The translations under genes were made by a program, and so were the position numbers. Under the pieces are notes generated by a model. That model saw only the letters and a program-made list of their open reading frames with translations. It had not been told where the DNA came from and searched no databases. 64,000 bases of DNA from positions 1 to 64,000 of the forward strand of contig NZ_JAKZMM010000016.1 in assembly GCF_022809355.1 (NCBI RefSeq), read 5' to 3'. Within the stretch, counting starts at the first letter, position 1; each line of letters opens with the position of its first letter. Shown piece by piece: positions 43,169-53,400 of this stretch. This stretch comes from Parabacteroides faecalis. Its GTDB lineage: Bacteria > Bacteroidota > Bacteroidia > Bacteroidales > Tannerellaceae.

Positions 43169-44221
43169 TTATTTCATCCGGATATTCATATTCGAATACG
43201 AACCGCCATCAAAATAGATCGAACCGTTCTTACCACCGTTCACTTCATAATATACGGCATCCTTTTCTTTCTCGCTCTTGGATGGCTCAAAGCCATGTAG
43301 TTTACAATGACCATATTTCAGATTTTCTCCATCTACCCGGAAAGAAGCTGACGAAGGCAAAGCCAGTTTAACGGCGCTGTAACGTGCTTCAACATGGATA
43401 TCCTTGAATTTACCATTCACTTCATCCATCTCTAGTGTGCTATAATCTAACGATTCGACCTTCAGATCGTCTGACAGATAACCGATCTTACATGTACTGT
43501 ATTTCACATCGGCAGTCATAGACTGTACTTTCTCGGCTTCCAGCTGCCCATATTTTAACTCAAGGGCTAACTGACCGATTTCTCCTACCTGCAGATTCGA
43601 ATATTTACTGTCTGCATTCAGGGTTGAAGCAGATTGGACCGTAGCCTTGCCACAATAACCTAGATCGAAATCACCTGCCTGCAAGGAACCTAACGTCACA
43701 TTACTGTATTTGGCTTCCAACTCTAACGGCTGTTCAAAGCTTCCGCCTTCTATATTGCCATACTTGACTGTCAGCTGGCAACGGGCCGGATTCTTGGCCG
43801 GCATCAGGATATTTCCGTAATGCTGCTCCAACTTACTGGAAATCCACGAAGGCATACTGACGTAATATTGGATATCCAGTTTGCCGTTACGGATCGAAAC
43901 ATCCGACATTTCGGTGATACCCGAAATAATATTTCCTTGTTTATCAAACTTAATCTTAATCCGATCCAGATTTCTCTTGTTGTCCTGCTCATTACGCGAC
44001 TTGACTTCGACCACAACCCGGAATGCCACTTCTGCTTTGTCCCAATGGGTAATGGTGATTCCTCCGTATTTGTTGGAGATAAACAGTTCGTCACTCTTGT
44101 TGGCCGGGAAACTCTTTTCATATTCCTTCTTGTTCAGTTCATCCGGTTCTGCGGCCTGCGCTGCCAGACAGAAAAGCATACACATGCATGTGCACCAAAA
44201 TCGTAATAACGTTGCTTTCAT
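43169..44221 (-). CDS. DUF4097-like secreted beta-helix-type protein
   Basis: An exported protein of about 350 residues with a signal peptide (MKATLLRFWCTCMCMLFCLA, cleavage near QAA). The rest consists of regularly spaced beta strands with recurring KYG, KYS and EARYS units (LTVKYGNIEGG, LEAKYSNVTLG, LELKYGQLEAE, VEARYSAVKLA). This resembles DUF4097-type repeat folds. It is the third gene of an operon that begins with an ECF sigma factor. The frame is open to 44287, but the ATG at 44221 precedes the signal peptide. Function unknown, probably an envelope component controlled by the sigma factor. Confidence 0.75.
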   Translation of the reverse strand: MKATLLRFWCTCMCMLFCLAAQAAEPDELNKKEYEKSFPANKSDELFISNKYGGITITHWDKAEVAFRVVVEVKSRNEQDNKRNLDRIKIKFDKQGNIISGITEMSDVSIRNGKLDIQYYVSMPSWISSKLEQHYGNILMPAKNPARCQLTVKYGNIEGGSFEQPLELEAKYSNVTLGSLQAGDFDLGYCGKATVQSASTLNADSKYSNLQVGEIGQLALELKYGQLEAEKVQSMTADVKYSTCKIGYLSDDLKVESLDYSTLEMDEVNGKFKDIHVEARYSAVKLALPSSASFRVDGENLKYGHCKLHGFEPSKSEKEKDAVYYEVNGGKNGSIYFDGGSYSNMNIRMK

Positions 44222-44287
44222 ATTATTCTTCGTTTTTAAGTTTCTTCGTTTTATATTCGTCTTGCTAAATAGTAACCTACCAACCAA

Positions 44288-44806
44288 TCACTCTTCCTTC
44301 ACCCGATTCAATTGCTGGCAAAGGATTTGCATGCTGTTCAGACTATTCTGGTATTGCTGGTTGATGGCAAAGATACCTTCATCCGAACAGGGCAAAGTGG
44401 GTAGTACCTGATTGTCGAATTGTTGACAGGAAGCTTCTATCTGCAAGGCAGCTTCCAATAAATGCGTCACGGCTTCGGAAGGATTTTCCTTGCTGGCCGT
44501 TTCCAGTTCCATCAGATGATCTTCCAGTTGCATCCGGTAATAGGTATGTAACTCTCCCATTTCTGAATGGAGTTCGCAGACATATGCGTCAGGAGAAACC
44601 GGCTGATGCATCCAGAAAGGAACAGACAGGCAGAAGAACAAGGCAACAGCCGCGGCCAACGGAACCAGCTTATGCCATAACGGAACGATTTTCTTGGTTT
44701 CTTCCTTTTCCAGGCGGGCAGCAAAACGTTCCAAATGTCCTTCAGGTAACGGGATTTCATCCAATGCTTCCCAATTCTGCTGAATATAATCTTTTAATCT
44801 GTCCAT
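44288..44806 (-). CDS. Probable anti-sigma factor (single-pass membrane protein)
   Basis: A 172-residue protein. Residues 1-50 are cytoplasmic (start MDRLKDYIQQNWEALDEI), one transmembrane helix follows (LVPLAAAVALFFCLSVPFW), and the periplasmic part is helical and rich in Glu and Gln. It starts 22 bp after the ECF sigma gene, the usual position of an anti-sigma factor. No zinc motif is visible, so the assignment rests on context. Confidence 0.65.
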   Translation of the reverse strand: MDRLKDYIQQNWEALDEIPLPEGHLERFAARLEKEETKKIVPLWHKLVPLAAAVALFFCLSVPFWMHQPVSPDAYVCELHSEMGELHTYYRMQLEDHLMELETASKENPSEAVTHLLEAALQIEASCQQFDNQVLPTLPCSDEGIFAINQQYQNSLNSMQILCQQLNRVKEE

Positions 44807-44828
44807 ATATTTTTCTTCTCCTTCTTCT

Positions 44829-45371
44829 TTACAAAGCTTTCATCAATTCAACTAATCGCCGCTTTCCCCGCAAATATTGGCTTCGCACACTCGATGGCTG
44901 AAGCTTCAGGATTTGAGCGATTTCTTCCATGTCATATCCTTCAAACAAGTAAAGCGACAAGACCATACGTGCCTGTGCCGGTACTTTCTCCAAGGCATTC
45001 CGGACGGAAGCGACCGTCAGCAGCGTTTGTTCTTCCTGTTCGCGCAGCTCTTCCTCGTCGTCTGCCATATCTGGTAGTGTTTCTTCTAACAATTCTTCTT
45101 CCGGTAACCGCCTACGCACATAATCAATGGCAGTACGGACAGCAATCCGGCGAATCCAAGCCTCAAAACAGAGTTCGTCATGATATTGATCCAGCTTGTC
45201 AAAAATCTTCAGGAAAGTATCCTGCATCGCCTCTTCGGCTTCCGGTGCATTGCCTACTATACGTAAGCAGATCGGATAAACCAACGGGGCAAACCGACGA
45301 TACATCGCCAGCTGCGACTGGCGATACCGTTTCCGGCATCCGGCTATTAAATCCTGAACTGAATCATCCAT
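44829..45371 (-). CDS. ECF-type RNA polymerase sigma factor
   Basis: A 180-residue factor with region 2 (YRRFAPLVYPICLRIVGNAP, EAEEAMQDTFLKIFDKLDQY) and region 4 (ARMVLSLYLFEGYDMEEIAQ, QPSSVRSQYLRGKRRLVELM). First gene of a three-gene operon with a probable anti-sigma factor and a DUF4097-like exported protein. It differs clearly from the sigma factor at 34828-35391. Confidence 0.92.
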   Translation of the reverse strand: MDDSVQDLIAGCRKRYRQSQLAMYRRFAPLVYPICLRIVGNAPEAEEAMQDTFLKIFDKLDQYHDELCFEAWIRRIAVRTAIDYVRRRLPEEELLEETLPDMADDEEELREQEEQTLLTVASVRNALEKVPAQARMVLSLYLFEGYDMEEIAQILKLQPSSVRSQYLRGKRRLVELMKAL

Positions 45372-45479
45372 TTCTTTTTCTGTTTTCTATCTATAAGACG
45401 AAGGCATCAAACCAAAGGTTGCAAAATCGGATAAGAATTTGGGAGATTATTTTCCCAACAACCAGAATGCACAAAAAAA

Positions 45480-45501
45480 GGCGTGCCATTGCTGACACGC
45501 C
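45480..45501 (-). terminator. Terminator of the leucine-rich surface protein gene
   Basis: GGCGTG pairs with CACGCC; on the minus strand seven Ts follow. It lies 28 bp past the stop codon. Confidence 0.75.
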
Positions 45502-45528
45502 CTCTTACATTAGAAACAAATTAAAAAC

Positions 45529-48500
45529 TTATTTTACGATTACTTTTACACGTTTTACGTCTGAACCGCTTTCCAAAACTACTACATAAATACCAGCCGG
45601 AACATCGATACGAGTATCACCGCTGATACGCTGTCTTGCCTGTACACGACCTGCAATGCTTACAATTGTTACATCGGCATTGGCAATACCACGAACCCAT
45701 ACACAACCCTTACCTGTTGCAATAGAAGCAGCCATGATATCTTCAATACCTGTCGGAATACCTTTATACAATGCCTTGAATGTATAAGACGGTTCTTTCA
45801 GAATTACTTCCAACGGATTGCTGTCATCTGTAAAGCCCTTCCAACCAACAAATGTAACACCTGATTCGGGGAAGGCTGTTACTGTTACTACATCTCCGTA
45901 ATAATATTTCTTCGTAGATGTCCAACCTTGTATTTCTACCTTACCCATCGGTTTCAAACCCGGTGACAATGTCGTATCAGCCTTCACAACGATTGCTGTT
46001 GGGTTGGCAACAGATACAGACACTGTTTTGTTCTTGTCTGCCTTCACTGTATAAACACCATTGCTGTTCGGTTTCAGAGTTACACCGTTTGCTGTTACTG
46101 ATACTTTGTTCTTATCAGCCGCCAAAGTAGCTACAGAGAATGTCAATTCACCGTTGAATGCCACTTCTTGTGCACCTGTCTTGGTCAAGATTGCACCCTG
46201 AACTTCATCATTTTCAGGCAACGTAATGACTACAGATTCAGGATTAACATCTTTCAACTGAGCGATGGCAACGATTTCTACGGTTTCATCCGTTACAGTA
46301 TAAGTAGAACCGCTTGTGAATGGTTTACCGTTTACTGTAAAGGTCTTCATCTCACAATCTGTAAACGGAGTAGCTTTGATTGTCAAAACAGCACCCTTAG
46401 CCACTACATCTCCTGTTGCATATTCTTTACCAGAAGCGTCTGTCACAACTACCTTACAGTTTTCTGGAACGAATGTTACCAAGATAGCGTTTGAAACATT
46501 TACATACACTTTATGATCGTCACCGCCCTTTACTATTGCATAGTTATCATCATCCGGGTCAAAGATTACAGAATAAGCCTTTCCTGATTCCGGAACGATA
46601 CCTTCATCTTCCCATTTGAATTTACCAGGAATCTTCGAGCTATTACCACCACTCAATGCAGAATTAGCCAAAGTCTGCTTCTTCGCAATTAAAGAAGATG
46701 TAGTAGGCCATGTAAGATCTTTTACAGCTATTTCTGCCGGTTCAATAACTAAAGCAGCTTCATATTCATCTGCAAACGCTGCATACGTCTTATAATTTCC
46801 GTCTGCCGTATGAGCATCCAAATAAGGAATTGAAACGCAAACTGTATATGTACCTGCATTTTTCGGAGTAACAACTTCTGCTCCATTTTTATCCTTATAT
46901 GTAATCTGTACATATTCCTTTACAACAGTCTCATCAAATGGAGTTGTTTCGCCTGTGATAGTCATGTAATTAAGGTCGTATTCCTGCAAAGCCTCATTAT
47001 AAGTTACTTTTTGCTCTTTCAGTTCAACCTTATACTTATTTGTAATCTCGTGAGAGACATTATACAATACTTTATAAGTAGCATCAGCCTCAACTTTAAC
47101 ATCCGTAACAGTAACAATTCTAGTGTTTGGATCCGGAGTTACAGTTCCTAATGGTTTATCTGACTTTATCGTAGCTAATTTAACACTTCCCAAATCTATT
47201 GTCTTTGGTACTTCAATCTTAAAGGTCAATTCTGTACCCTCTTTTACCTTAGTACCCGGAGTGATTACTTTGTCTTCGTTGTAAATAGTTACGTTACCGG
47301 GGAATTTATCACCTTCATTGCCTAAGAACAAATCTACAGTGTAATCCTTCAAAGCTTCGCCATTAACAACTTCGGTTTCGATATAAGCCGGAGCATAGTT
47401 TGGATCATCGCTTGTACCGTTATTAGCAACGAACTTAACCGTTACCAAATGTGATTTATTCTTATTGGCATCTATCGGTGCATCCAAAACCTTATCTTTA
47501 TCAGGAGTATTACCTTTAGTTACTATCAAATAATTACCAGCCACAACTACAGAACCCAATGTTACTTTACCTGTATTCGGTGCAATAACATATTTGCCAT
47601 CTGCTCCAACTGTTATCGTCGGTGCTGTTTCAAAATTCAACTTCGCCGGATCAATTACCAGCTTCAAATCGGGATATGCAGCTGACAATATCGGAGCGTA
47701 TTCACCTGTTCCCGTTGCAGGGATAGATACTGTTACATTATATGTTCCGGCAGCTGTAGGCGCATCTGTTGTCGGTTTAGCTCCTTGAAGATCAGCATTG
47801 GTATAAAGTACCTGCACGCTATTTTCCAATCCCTTCGGAGAAGTTGTAAACTTAAACGTCTTCGGAGTTTTATCGTATGCCTGATGTTGTTCTTTTTTAT
47901 CAGCTTCCGGAGTAAATTTTACTCTCTGCTGATCTTTGAACTTGATTGTAATACGTGTATCAGTCTTAGGAATAGTAATATCGTATGTGTACTTAATCGC
48001 AGGATCAGTAACATTCTTCACCTCTGACTCCGGCACGATAGTCTTAGCTGTAGGCTCTTGTGCAACTCCGTCTACCATAACAGCATCAACAGCCTTAGCA
48101 CAGCTCCAAGTATCCAAACCATATACAGCTTTAGCTGTCAATTCAAAAGCAAGTTGAGTTTTACCAACGGGCAAATCTTGTCCCATCGTCCCATCTGCAA
48201 AGTTTTTTCCTCCTATTACCACTTTATCACCAACGAACGCGCCTCCGTTAATAGTAGCATTTTCAATAGTCAATCCTGTTTCAACATTTTCCGTTTCATC
48301 AAACGTTACAACAATAGCTACATTTTCACTCAGATTGTCTATCGTCAAAATCTTATTGCTCTTATTCTTCTCATCTGGAACTAAAGAAGCTGACTTATCC
48401 TCTCCATTTACAGAAATCTTTGCAGTGAATCCTGTATCTTCTGTAATAGTTACTTTGATTGTACTACCTTTTGTTACTTGATTCTTCTTTCCAGAAGTCA

Positions 48501-49962
48501 ACTCAGTAGTTTTGTTCTCATAGATTGATTCTATTTTGTATTGACCACCCTTTTGTTGAGTATTGTCAAAAGATACTTCACAACTAGCCTTTGTCAATTC
48601 CACATTGATAGATGGATTTACAATACCACTCTCTACCGTTGATGCACCTTTTTGGAAATAACCGGCAACGATAAATTCTCCACCGTCTTTCGTCATCTGC
48701 GCATCATCTGTCGCAGTTAATGCCGTAACATCTTTAAATGTTTTGATAGAATAATCTTTATAACTATCCTTCAACCAAAATTGCAAATGGTCTCCTTGAT
48801 GTACCTCGTTATCTGTTCTAGTTGCAGTACTATTTACATAACGCAAGCTTTCCGGCAATTTTTTCAATGTCAATTTAGCTGGATTAATAACGATGTTCTG
48901 CAACTTTACAGTTACTTTTCCATCATATGTAAATTCACATTCATACGTTGTCGACGTATTAATGAAAACATATTTATCACCTGAAGCCTTTGCAAAATAG
49001 AATTGTTCAGGATTTGTAGCGAACAAAGCATGTGCCTCATCTTTCGCATCGACATAGCTTCCACCGCTTAATTTACGCCAAACATATCCTGTCATTTTGC
49101 TGCTAGACAAATCTTCATTCTTTGATTCAGTCAAAAGATACCCTTTATTCTTCAAAACTTCCAAGACATTGAGTCCTTCATTTGCTGTACGTATAGTGTT
49201 TCCCCCTAAATCAAATGTCTGTGTTCCCCAAACAGGAGTAACACCGTCTGCACAAGTAATATGCTTTAAACTGTTTCCACTAACTCTCAGTGTTGACAAT
49301 TTTGTAGCTGCCTTCAGATTCAAGTCTGTAAGTTCGTTGTTTTCTATTTCAAACGTTTCAACAACTGCTAATTCTGAGAAATCACCACCACCAATTTTGT
49401 TATTAGATAAGTAAACTTCCTTCAATGTATTATTAGCACCACTAGCAAAACCTGTTCCTAAACTTGCTATTTGATTATTGGAAGCATTTATACTCACTAA
49501 AGCATTTAAGCTAGAAACATCAAAACCCGCCAACTTGTTATTAGATACATCAACTATCTTAACATCCGGTGAGTTTAACGTCAGTGAAGTTAAACCTACA
49601 CCTGATGCCGTGAATGAATTCAGATTAGGAACACCCTGTGCATCTATTTCCGTAACAGATGCATCACCTGTAACAGTAAATGTAACATTACATGGATTTA
49701 ATGTGAAATTTCCATTTGATGTATCAAATGTATATTGAGCGACCTCTACAGAATTGTTCTTGATAGTATAAACAAGACCTTTTCCACTAACTTCTGCCTG
49801 AGGTAATCCACTTATAGAAGTTGCTTTAATACCTCCCGCTGTTCCACTAAAAGTTACTGTTACTGTTCCTGTATTCTTTGGAACTTTGAATACAATGTTC
49901 GCCTTCAAAAACCCAGCCGATGTTAATAACATCAGCAATGCTAAAAGTAATCGTTGTTTCAT
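45529..49962 (-). CDS. Giant secreted leucine-rich-repeat surface protein
   Basis: A 1477-residue exported protein. Signal peptide MKQRLLLALLMLLTSAGFLK. Residues about 85-260 carry leucine-rich repeats (LTSLTLNSPDVKIVDVSNNK, LVSINASNNQIASL, NNTLKEVYLSNNKI). The middle has several MBG/YDG-like beta domains (YDKTPKTFKFTTSP with GTYNVTVSIP; TYNEALQEYDL with GTYTVCVSIP). Near the C terminus are bacterial repeat-like modules (VTFVPENCKVVVTDASGKEY, FVGWKGFTDDSNPLEV). The last 65 residues (GCVWVRGIANADVTIVSIAG to VKVIVK) resemble the DUF6383 tail of the two other giant proteins and a sorting domain. Probably an adhesin or surface-layer component. Confidence 0.85.
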   Translation of the reverse strand: MKQRLLLALLMLLTSAGFLKANIVFKVPKNTGTVTVTFSGTAGGIKATSISGLPQAEVSGKGLVYTIKNNSVEVAQYTFDTSNGNFTLNPCNVTFTVTGDASVTEIDAQGVPNLNSFTASGVGLTSLTLNSPDVKIVDVSNNKLAGFDVSSLNALVSINASNNQIASLGTGFASGANNTLKEVYLSNNKIGGGDFSELAVVETFEIENNELTDLNLKAATKLSTLRVSGNSLKHITCADGVTPVWGTQTFDLGGNTIRTANEGLNVLEVLKNKGYLLTESKNEDLSSSKMTGYVWRKLSGGSYVDAKDEAHALFATNPEQFYFAKASGDKYVFINTSTTYECEFTYDGKVTVKLQNIVINPAKLTLKKLPESLRYVNSTATRTDNEVHQGDHLQFWLKDSYKDYSIKTFKDVTALTATDDAQMTKDGGEFIVAGYFQKGASTVESGIVNPSINVELTKASCEVSFDNTQQKGGQYKIESIYENKTTELTSGKKNQVTKGSTIKVTITEDTGFTAKISVNGEDKSASLVPDEKNKSNKILTIDNLSENVAIVVTFDETENVETGLTIENATINGGAFVGDKVVIGGKNFADGTMGQDLPVGKTQLAFELTAKAVYGLDTWSCAKAVDAVMVDGVAQEPTAKTIVPESEVKNVTDPAIKYTYDITIPKTDTRITIKFKDQQRVKFTPEADKKEQHQAYDKTPKTFKFTTSPKGLENSVQVLYTNADLQGAKPTTDAPTAAGTYNVTVSIPATGTGEYAPILSAAYPDLKLVIDPAKLNFETAPTITVGADGKYVIAPNTGKVTLGSVVVAGNYLIVTKGNTPDKDKVLDAPIDANKNKSHLVTVKFVANNGTSDDPNYAPAYIETEVVNGEALKDYTVDLFLGNEGDKFPGNVTIYNEDKVITPGTKVKEGTELTFKIEVPKTIDLGSVKLATIKSDKPLGTVTPDPNTRIVTVTDVKVEADATYKVLYNVSHEITNKYKVELKEQKVTYNEALQEYDLNYMTITGETTPFDETVVKEYVQITYKDKNGAEVVTPKNAGTYTVCVSIPYLDAHTADGNYKTYAAFADEYEAALVIEPAEIAVKDLTWPTTSSLIAKKQTLANSALSGGNSSKIPGKFKWEDEGIVPESGKAYSVIFDPDDDNYAIVKGGDDHKVYVNVSNAILVTFVPENCKVVVTDASGKEYATGDVVAKGAVLTIKATPFTDCEMKTFTVNGKPFTSGSTYTVTDETVEIVAIAQLKDVNPESVVITLPENDEVQGAILTKTGAQEVAFNGELTFSVATLAADKNKVSVTANGVTLKPNSNGVYTVKADKNKTVSVSVANPTAIVVKADTTLSPGLKPMGKVEIQGWTSTKKYYYGDVVTVTAFPESGVTFVGWKGFTDDSNPLEVILKEPSYTFKALYKGIPTGIEDIMAASIATGKGCVWVRGIANADVTIVSIAGRVQARQRISGDTRIDVPAGIYVVVLESGSDVKRVKVIVK

Positions 49963-50324
49963 AAAATATAATTTTTAAGTTAATAGTCTTACTTGTGTAA
50001 TATACGTCTATCTATCTCTTTGTAATATAAAGTCTTCCTCTCCTGTTTTCACGCAGGTGGTTTGCTGCATTCGTAACTTTTACCCATTAATCATGTTGTT
50101 AACAAATGCTGATATGCCACAAAAATAGGAATAAAATTCATAATCTATCTATTTTTAGTAGATTATTTTTCACTTTTCACCGTTTTTTATACGATTTCAT
50201 CCGTGCTTCTTTATATAATGTATAAGGCACACCTGGCATTCTTCCACGCACGAAGAACAAAGCTTTTTCAAGACTGTATCCAGTCATAGGCTATCATTCA
50301 AATATACAAAAAACTATCATAATA
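49963..50324 (-). promoter_or_regulatory. Upstream region of the LRR protein gene, candidate invertible segment
   Basis: The first part shares CTTGTGTAATAT-CGTCT with the leader of DUF6383 gene A. The arm GGTGGTTT (50057-50064) and a distal CACCGTTTT (near 50179-50187) resemble the candidate inversion arms there. A -7 box TATTTTTG on the minus strand (50120-50127) faces the gene, without a good -33 box. This suggests a third member of the family, in the ON orientation, on weak evidence. No gene is present. Confidence 0.4.
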
Positions 50325-50358
50325 AAAAAGTCTCCCTATCGGAATAGAGAGACTTTTT
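50325..50358 (-). terminator. Terminator of the second DUF6383 gene
   Basis: AAAAAGTCTC pairs perfectly with GAGACTTTTT, and more Ts follow on the minus strand, about 130 bp past the stop codon. Confidence 0.75.
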
Positions 50359-50359
50359 T

Positions 50360-50490
50360 AAACACGCTTTCGCCCTCACGGGTTACTCGTTACAAGAATC
50401 ATATCCAAATTCTTGTGCGTGTAAATTGTAATATATTCGTGTAAATATCAGGAGCCTGAGGCCCCTGATAAGTTGTTAGTCATAACTTAA
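50360..50490 (-). repeat. Conserved 3' sequence of DUF6383 genes, copy 2
   Basis: About 90% identical to 12566-12700 and in the same position after the stop codon, including the hairpin TATCAGG/CCTGATA. Confidence 0.65.
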
Positions 50491-53400
50491 TTATTTAACA
50501 ACCACTTTGAAGCTTTCGCCGTCAACTGATACAACTACTACACCAGCAGGAGCAGCGATTGTAGCATTGTCAGAAGTCAATACTTCGTTAGCAACTACCT
50601 TACCTAAGATTGTGCTTACGATTACAGACTTACCTTCTGCACCCTTAACAACTACAGCACCGTTAACACCAGCTACTACTACGCTACCTTCAGCAGTAAT
50701 TTCTTCGTTAGCTGTCGGAGTACGAGTTTCGTCTTCGTTCATATTGAATACGTCACCCTTCTGGTATGTTTCATCAACAACCAAGCAACCATTTACCCAA
50801 CGCAAATAACCTTCATCATGCATCTTATAACCTGATTTATTATAACCATTAGGATCATAATCTTTCCACTGAGTCTGGATCTTGAAGTTATCATCAACCA
50901 TTGAATCTGTATACTTGAATGCGAACTTAGCTACATTGAAACCAGGAGTTGACAAATCAATTACAGAATATTTAGTTCTGTCTTCTTCATTGTTGATTAC
51001 ATACAATTTATCAGCCTTTGTCATATCAACACTATCTGTTAATACATGGATAGCATCAACAAATGCTAATTTTGCACACTTGTTACCTTCTTCAGTTTCA
51101 TTGATAAACGGATTGTTGTGAATTGAGACCTTCAAATCAGCAGCCAAAATATTAGCTGTATCAATCATGTTAATCAAATAACGACCTTGGTTGTAAGATA
51201 CTGGAACTGCATGTTTACAAGGAGGAGTTGCTGTAAAGCCGTGTTCTTCACAATACCAACCTTCTTTGTGTTCAATATTAACACCTAACAAGTACTGATA
51301 ACAAGTATTGTTACCACGATTTACATAAGCAGTATCCGCATACAATGCAGGATTGATATCCTTGAATTGTTCAACATTATCAATATTCAAGAAACTTACA
51401 GGACGTTCCAATAATGTAGAAGCCTTCGTATCTTTCTTTTCATAAACTACTTGAGCTTCATTATCTGCACGATACAATTTAATTGTATCCAAGTTAGCAG
51501 TAGTTACCAACTTACGATATTCAGGAGCCTGTACTTTTGTTACGAACATCAAAGAGTTTGCATCTTCTGCATACATTTCCATGTTCTTCCAAGTACCATA
51601 ATCGGCAGAGTTATGCTGGTATACTTTCTTTGTCGCATAAGCTTTATTAGTTAAAGCAATAACACCTCCGTCTGCATTATAAGTTTGTTTTTCTCCTTCG
51701 TCAAAACCAGTAGAGCGCAGTGCCACATAGTTATATGTTTCACCATCTGCTTTCAACTTCAATGCAAAACGTTGAGCTAAGCGGTTATTTACCTTATTAG
51801 TTTCATCACAGATATAGTAATCCAAATTAACTTTGTCGTTCATCTTAACGAATTCGTTATTACTTCTGTTCTGGAATGCATAAGGCAAAATCACCAAGGT
51901 GTCTTTCTTAGCATCAATACGACTCTTCACCGGATTCCATTCTTGCAACTCTGAAACCACCAAGATAGAGTCTGTTTCACTTGTATGTTTATCAACATTT
52001 TTATTAACCAAAGACAAGTTCCACTTCGCAGCCTTTGCTTCTTCTACTGTAGCACCGATCTGATGTGATCCAACATGGTTTTCTGTCCAGTAAACATTTA
52101 CTTCAGCATCACCTTCTGCCTTACGTATCTGACCTAAATACCAAGTAGTATTCTTCAAATCATTAGTTGTCAACACTTTGTATCCATCATTCTTCTTATG
52201 ATTTTCTACAGCTGTGATTGTGATATAATCTCCCTGATCAATTCCTGCATTTGTAGCATTCGCTGGAGCACCAGCCAAATCAACTACACGGTAATAAGTC
52301 TTACCTAAATCCTTACGTAATTCTGTAATAGTTACTGAAACAGATGGATTTTCACGGTTTGTCAAAGTAAAACCTTTAATTGTAGTAGTACCACCATAAT
52401 AAGCCGAAACAGCCCATTGTGCTTCAGGAGCTTTTTCATACAAACCGTTAGCAGGTACGAAGTCTGCCTTACCATCTCTTACAGCCAAACGACCATCTTT
52501 CTTATAAGCTTCCGCATTTGCAACAGCACCTTCAAAGTCAATTGTATAGAATTGACCTGTTAAGAATTGCTTAGGATTAACAATTGTACTTGCATCCAAT
52601 GTAGTTGCAGCCCAATTTTCTGCCGGCACTGCAGGAGTCTGATTCTCTTTAGCAATACTTAGTCCATATGTATCGTTTACATTAGCAACATACAAACGAT
52701 ACGGGAAATTCATAGTCGATAAAGAAGTTTCATGAGTTTCATCACCAACCAATACCTGAACTAAACCAGAACCATTATCAGCTTTTTTGAATTGGAAACG
52801 ACCAAAATCATCTGAGGTGTTAGAAGCAGTTGCAATATCAACCAATTTAAACTGACCCTTCAAAGAATAACCGTCAGAAGTTATTGCAGCGTCTTTATCA
52901 AACCAAATAAATTTACCATCTTCATTCATCAAATGATAAACATTATCGTTAGTAGACAGATTAGTTCCATCAACCATAGCTTTTAGAACGCCATTAAAAG
53001 CCTCAGAATGAGTTATTTCCGCTGTTTCATCTTTTAATGAAGAAATAGCCAAATTGAAACCATTTTTCAAATAGTCATTCAATTCTTTGCCCGTATAAGC
53101 TACAGTATATGCAGTTTCTACAGAAACGAACAAAGCCGCATTCATAATATATGTATCATATTCTGTAGCCTTACTAGTAGACCAAGTGAATGTAGTAGTA
53201 GCAAATTCCGCATATTGCAAATTACCATCCTTATCTCTCTTGGCAATAGCAAAATAGGGAGTCTCTTTACCATCCTGCATCAATGGAACAACTTCAATAT
53301 ATTCATCTAACCCCGTTAAAGAAAATTCAATTCCATTATTTGCAACCAAACGACCTTCTAATAAAGTCCAATAATAATCAGGAGCATCGGTAGCGACATT

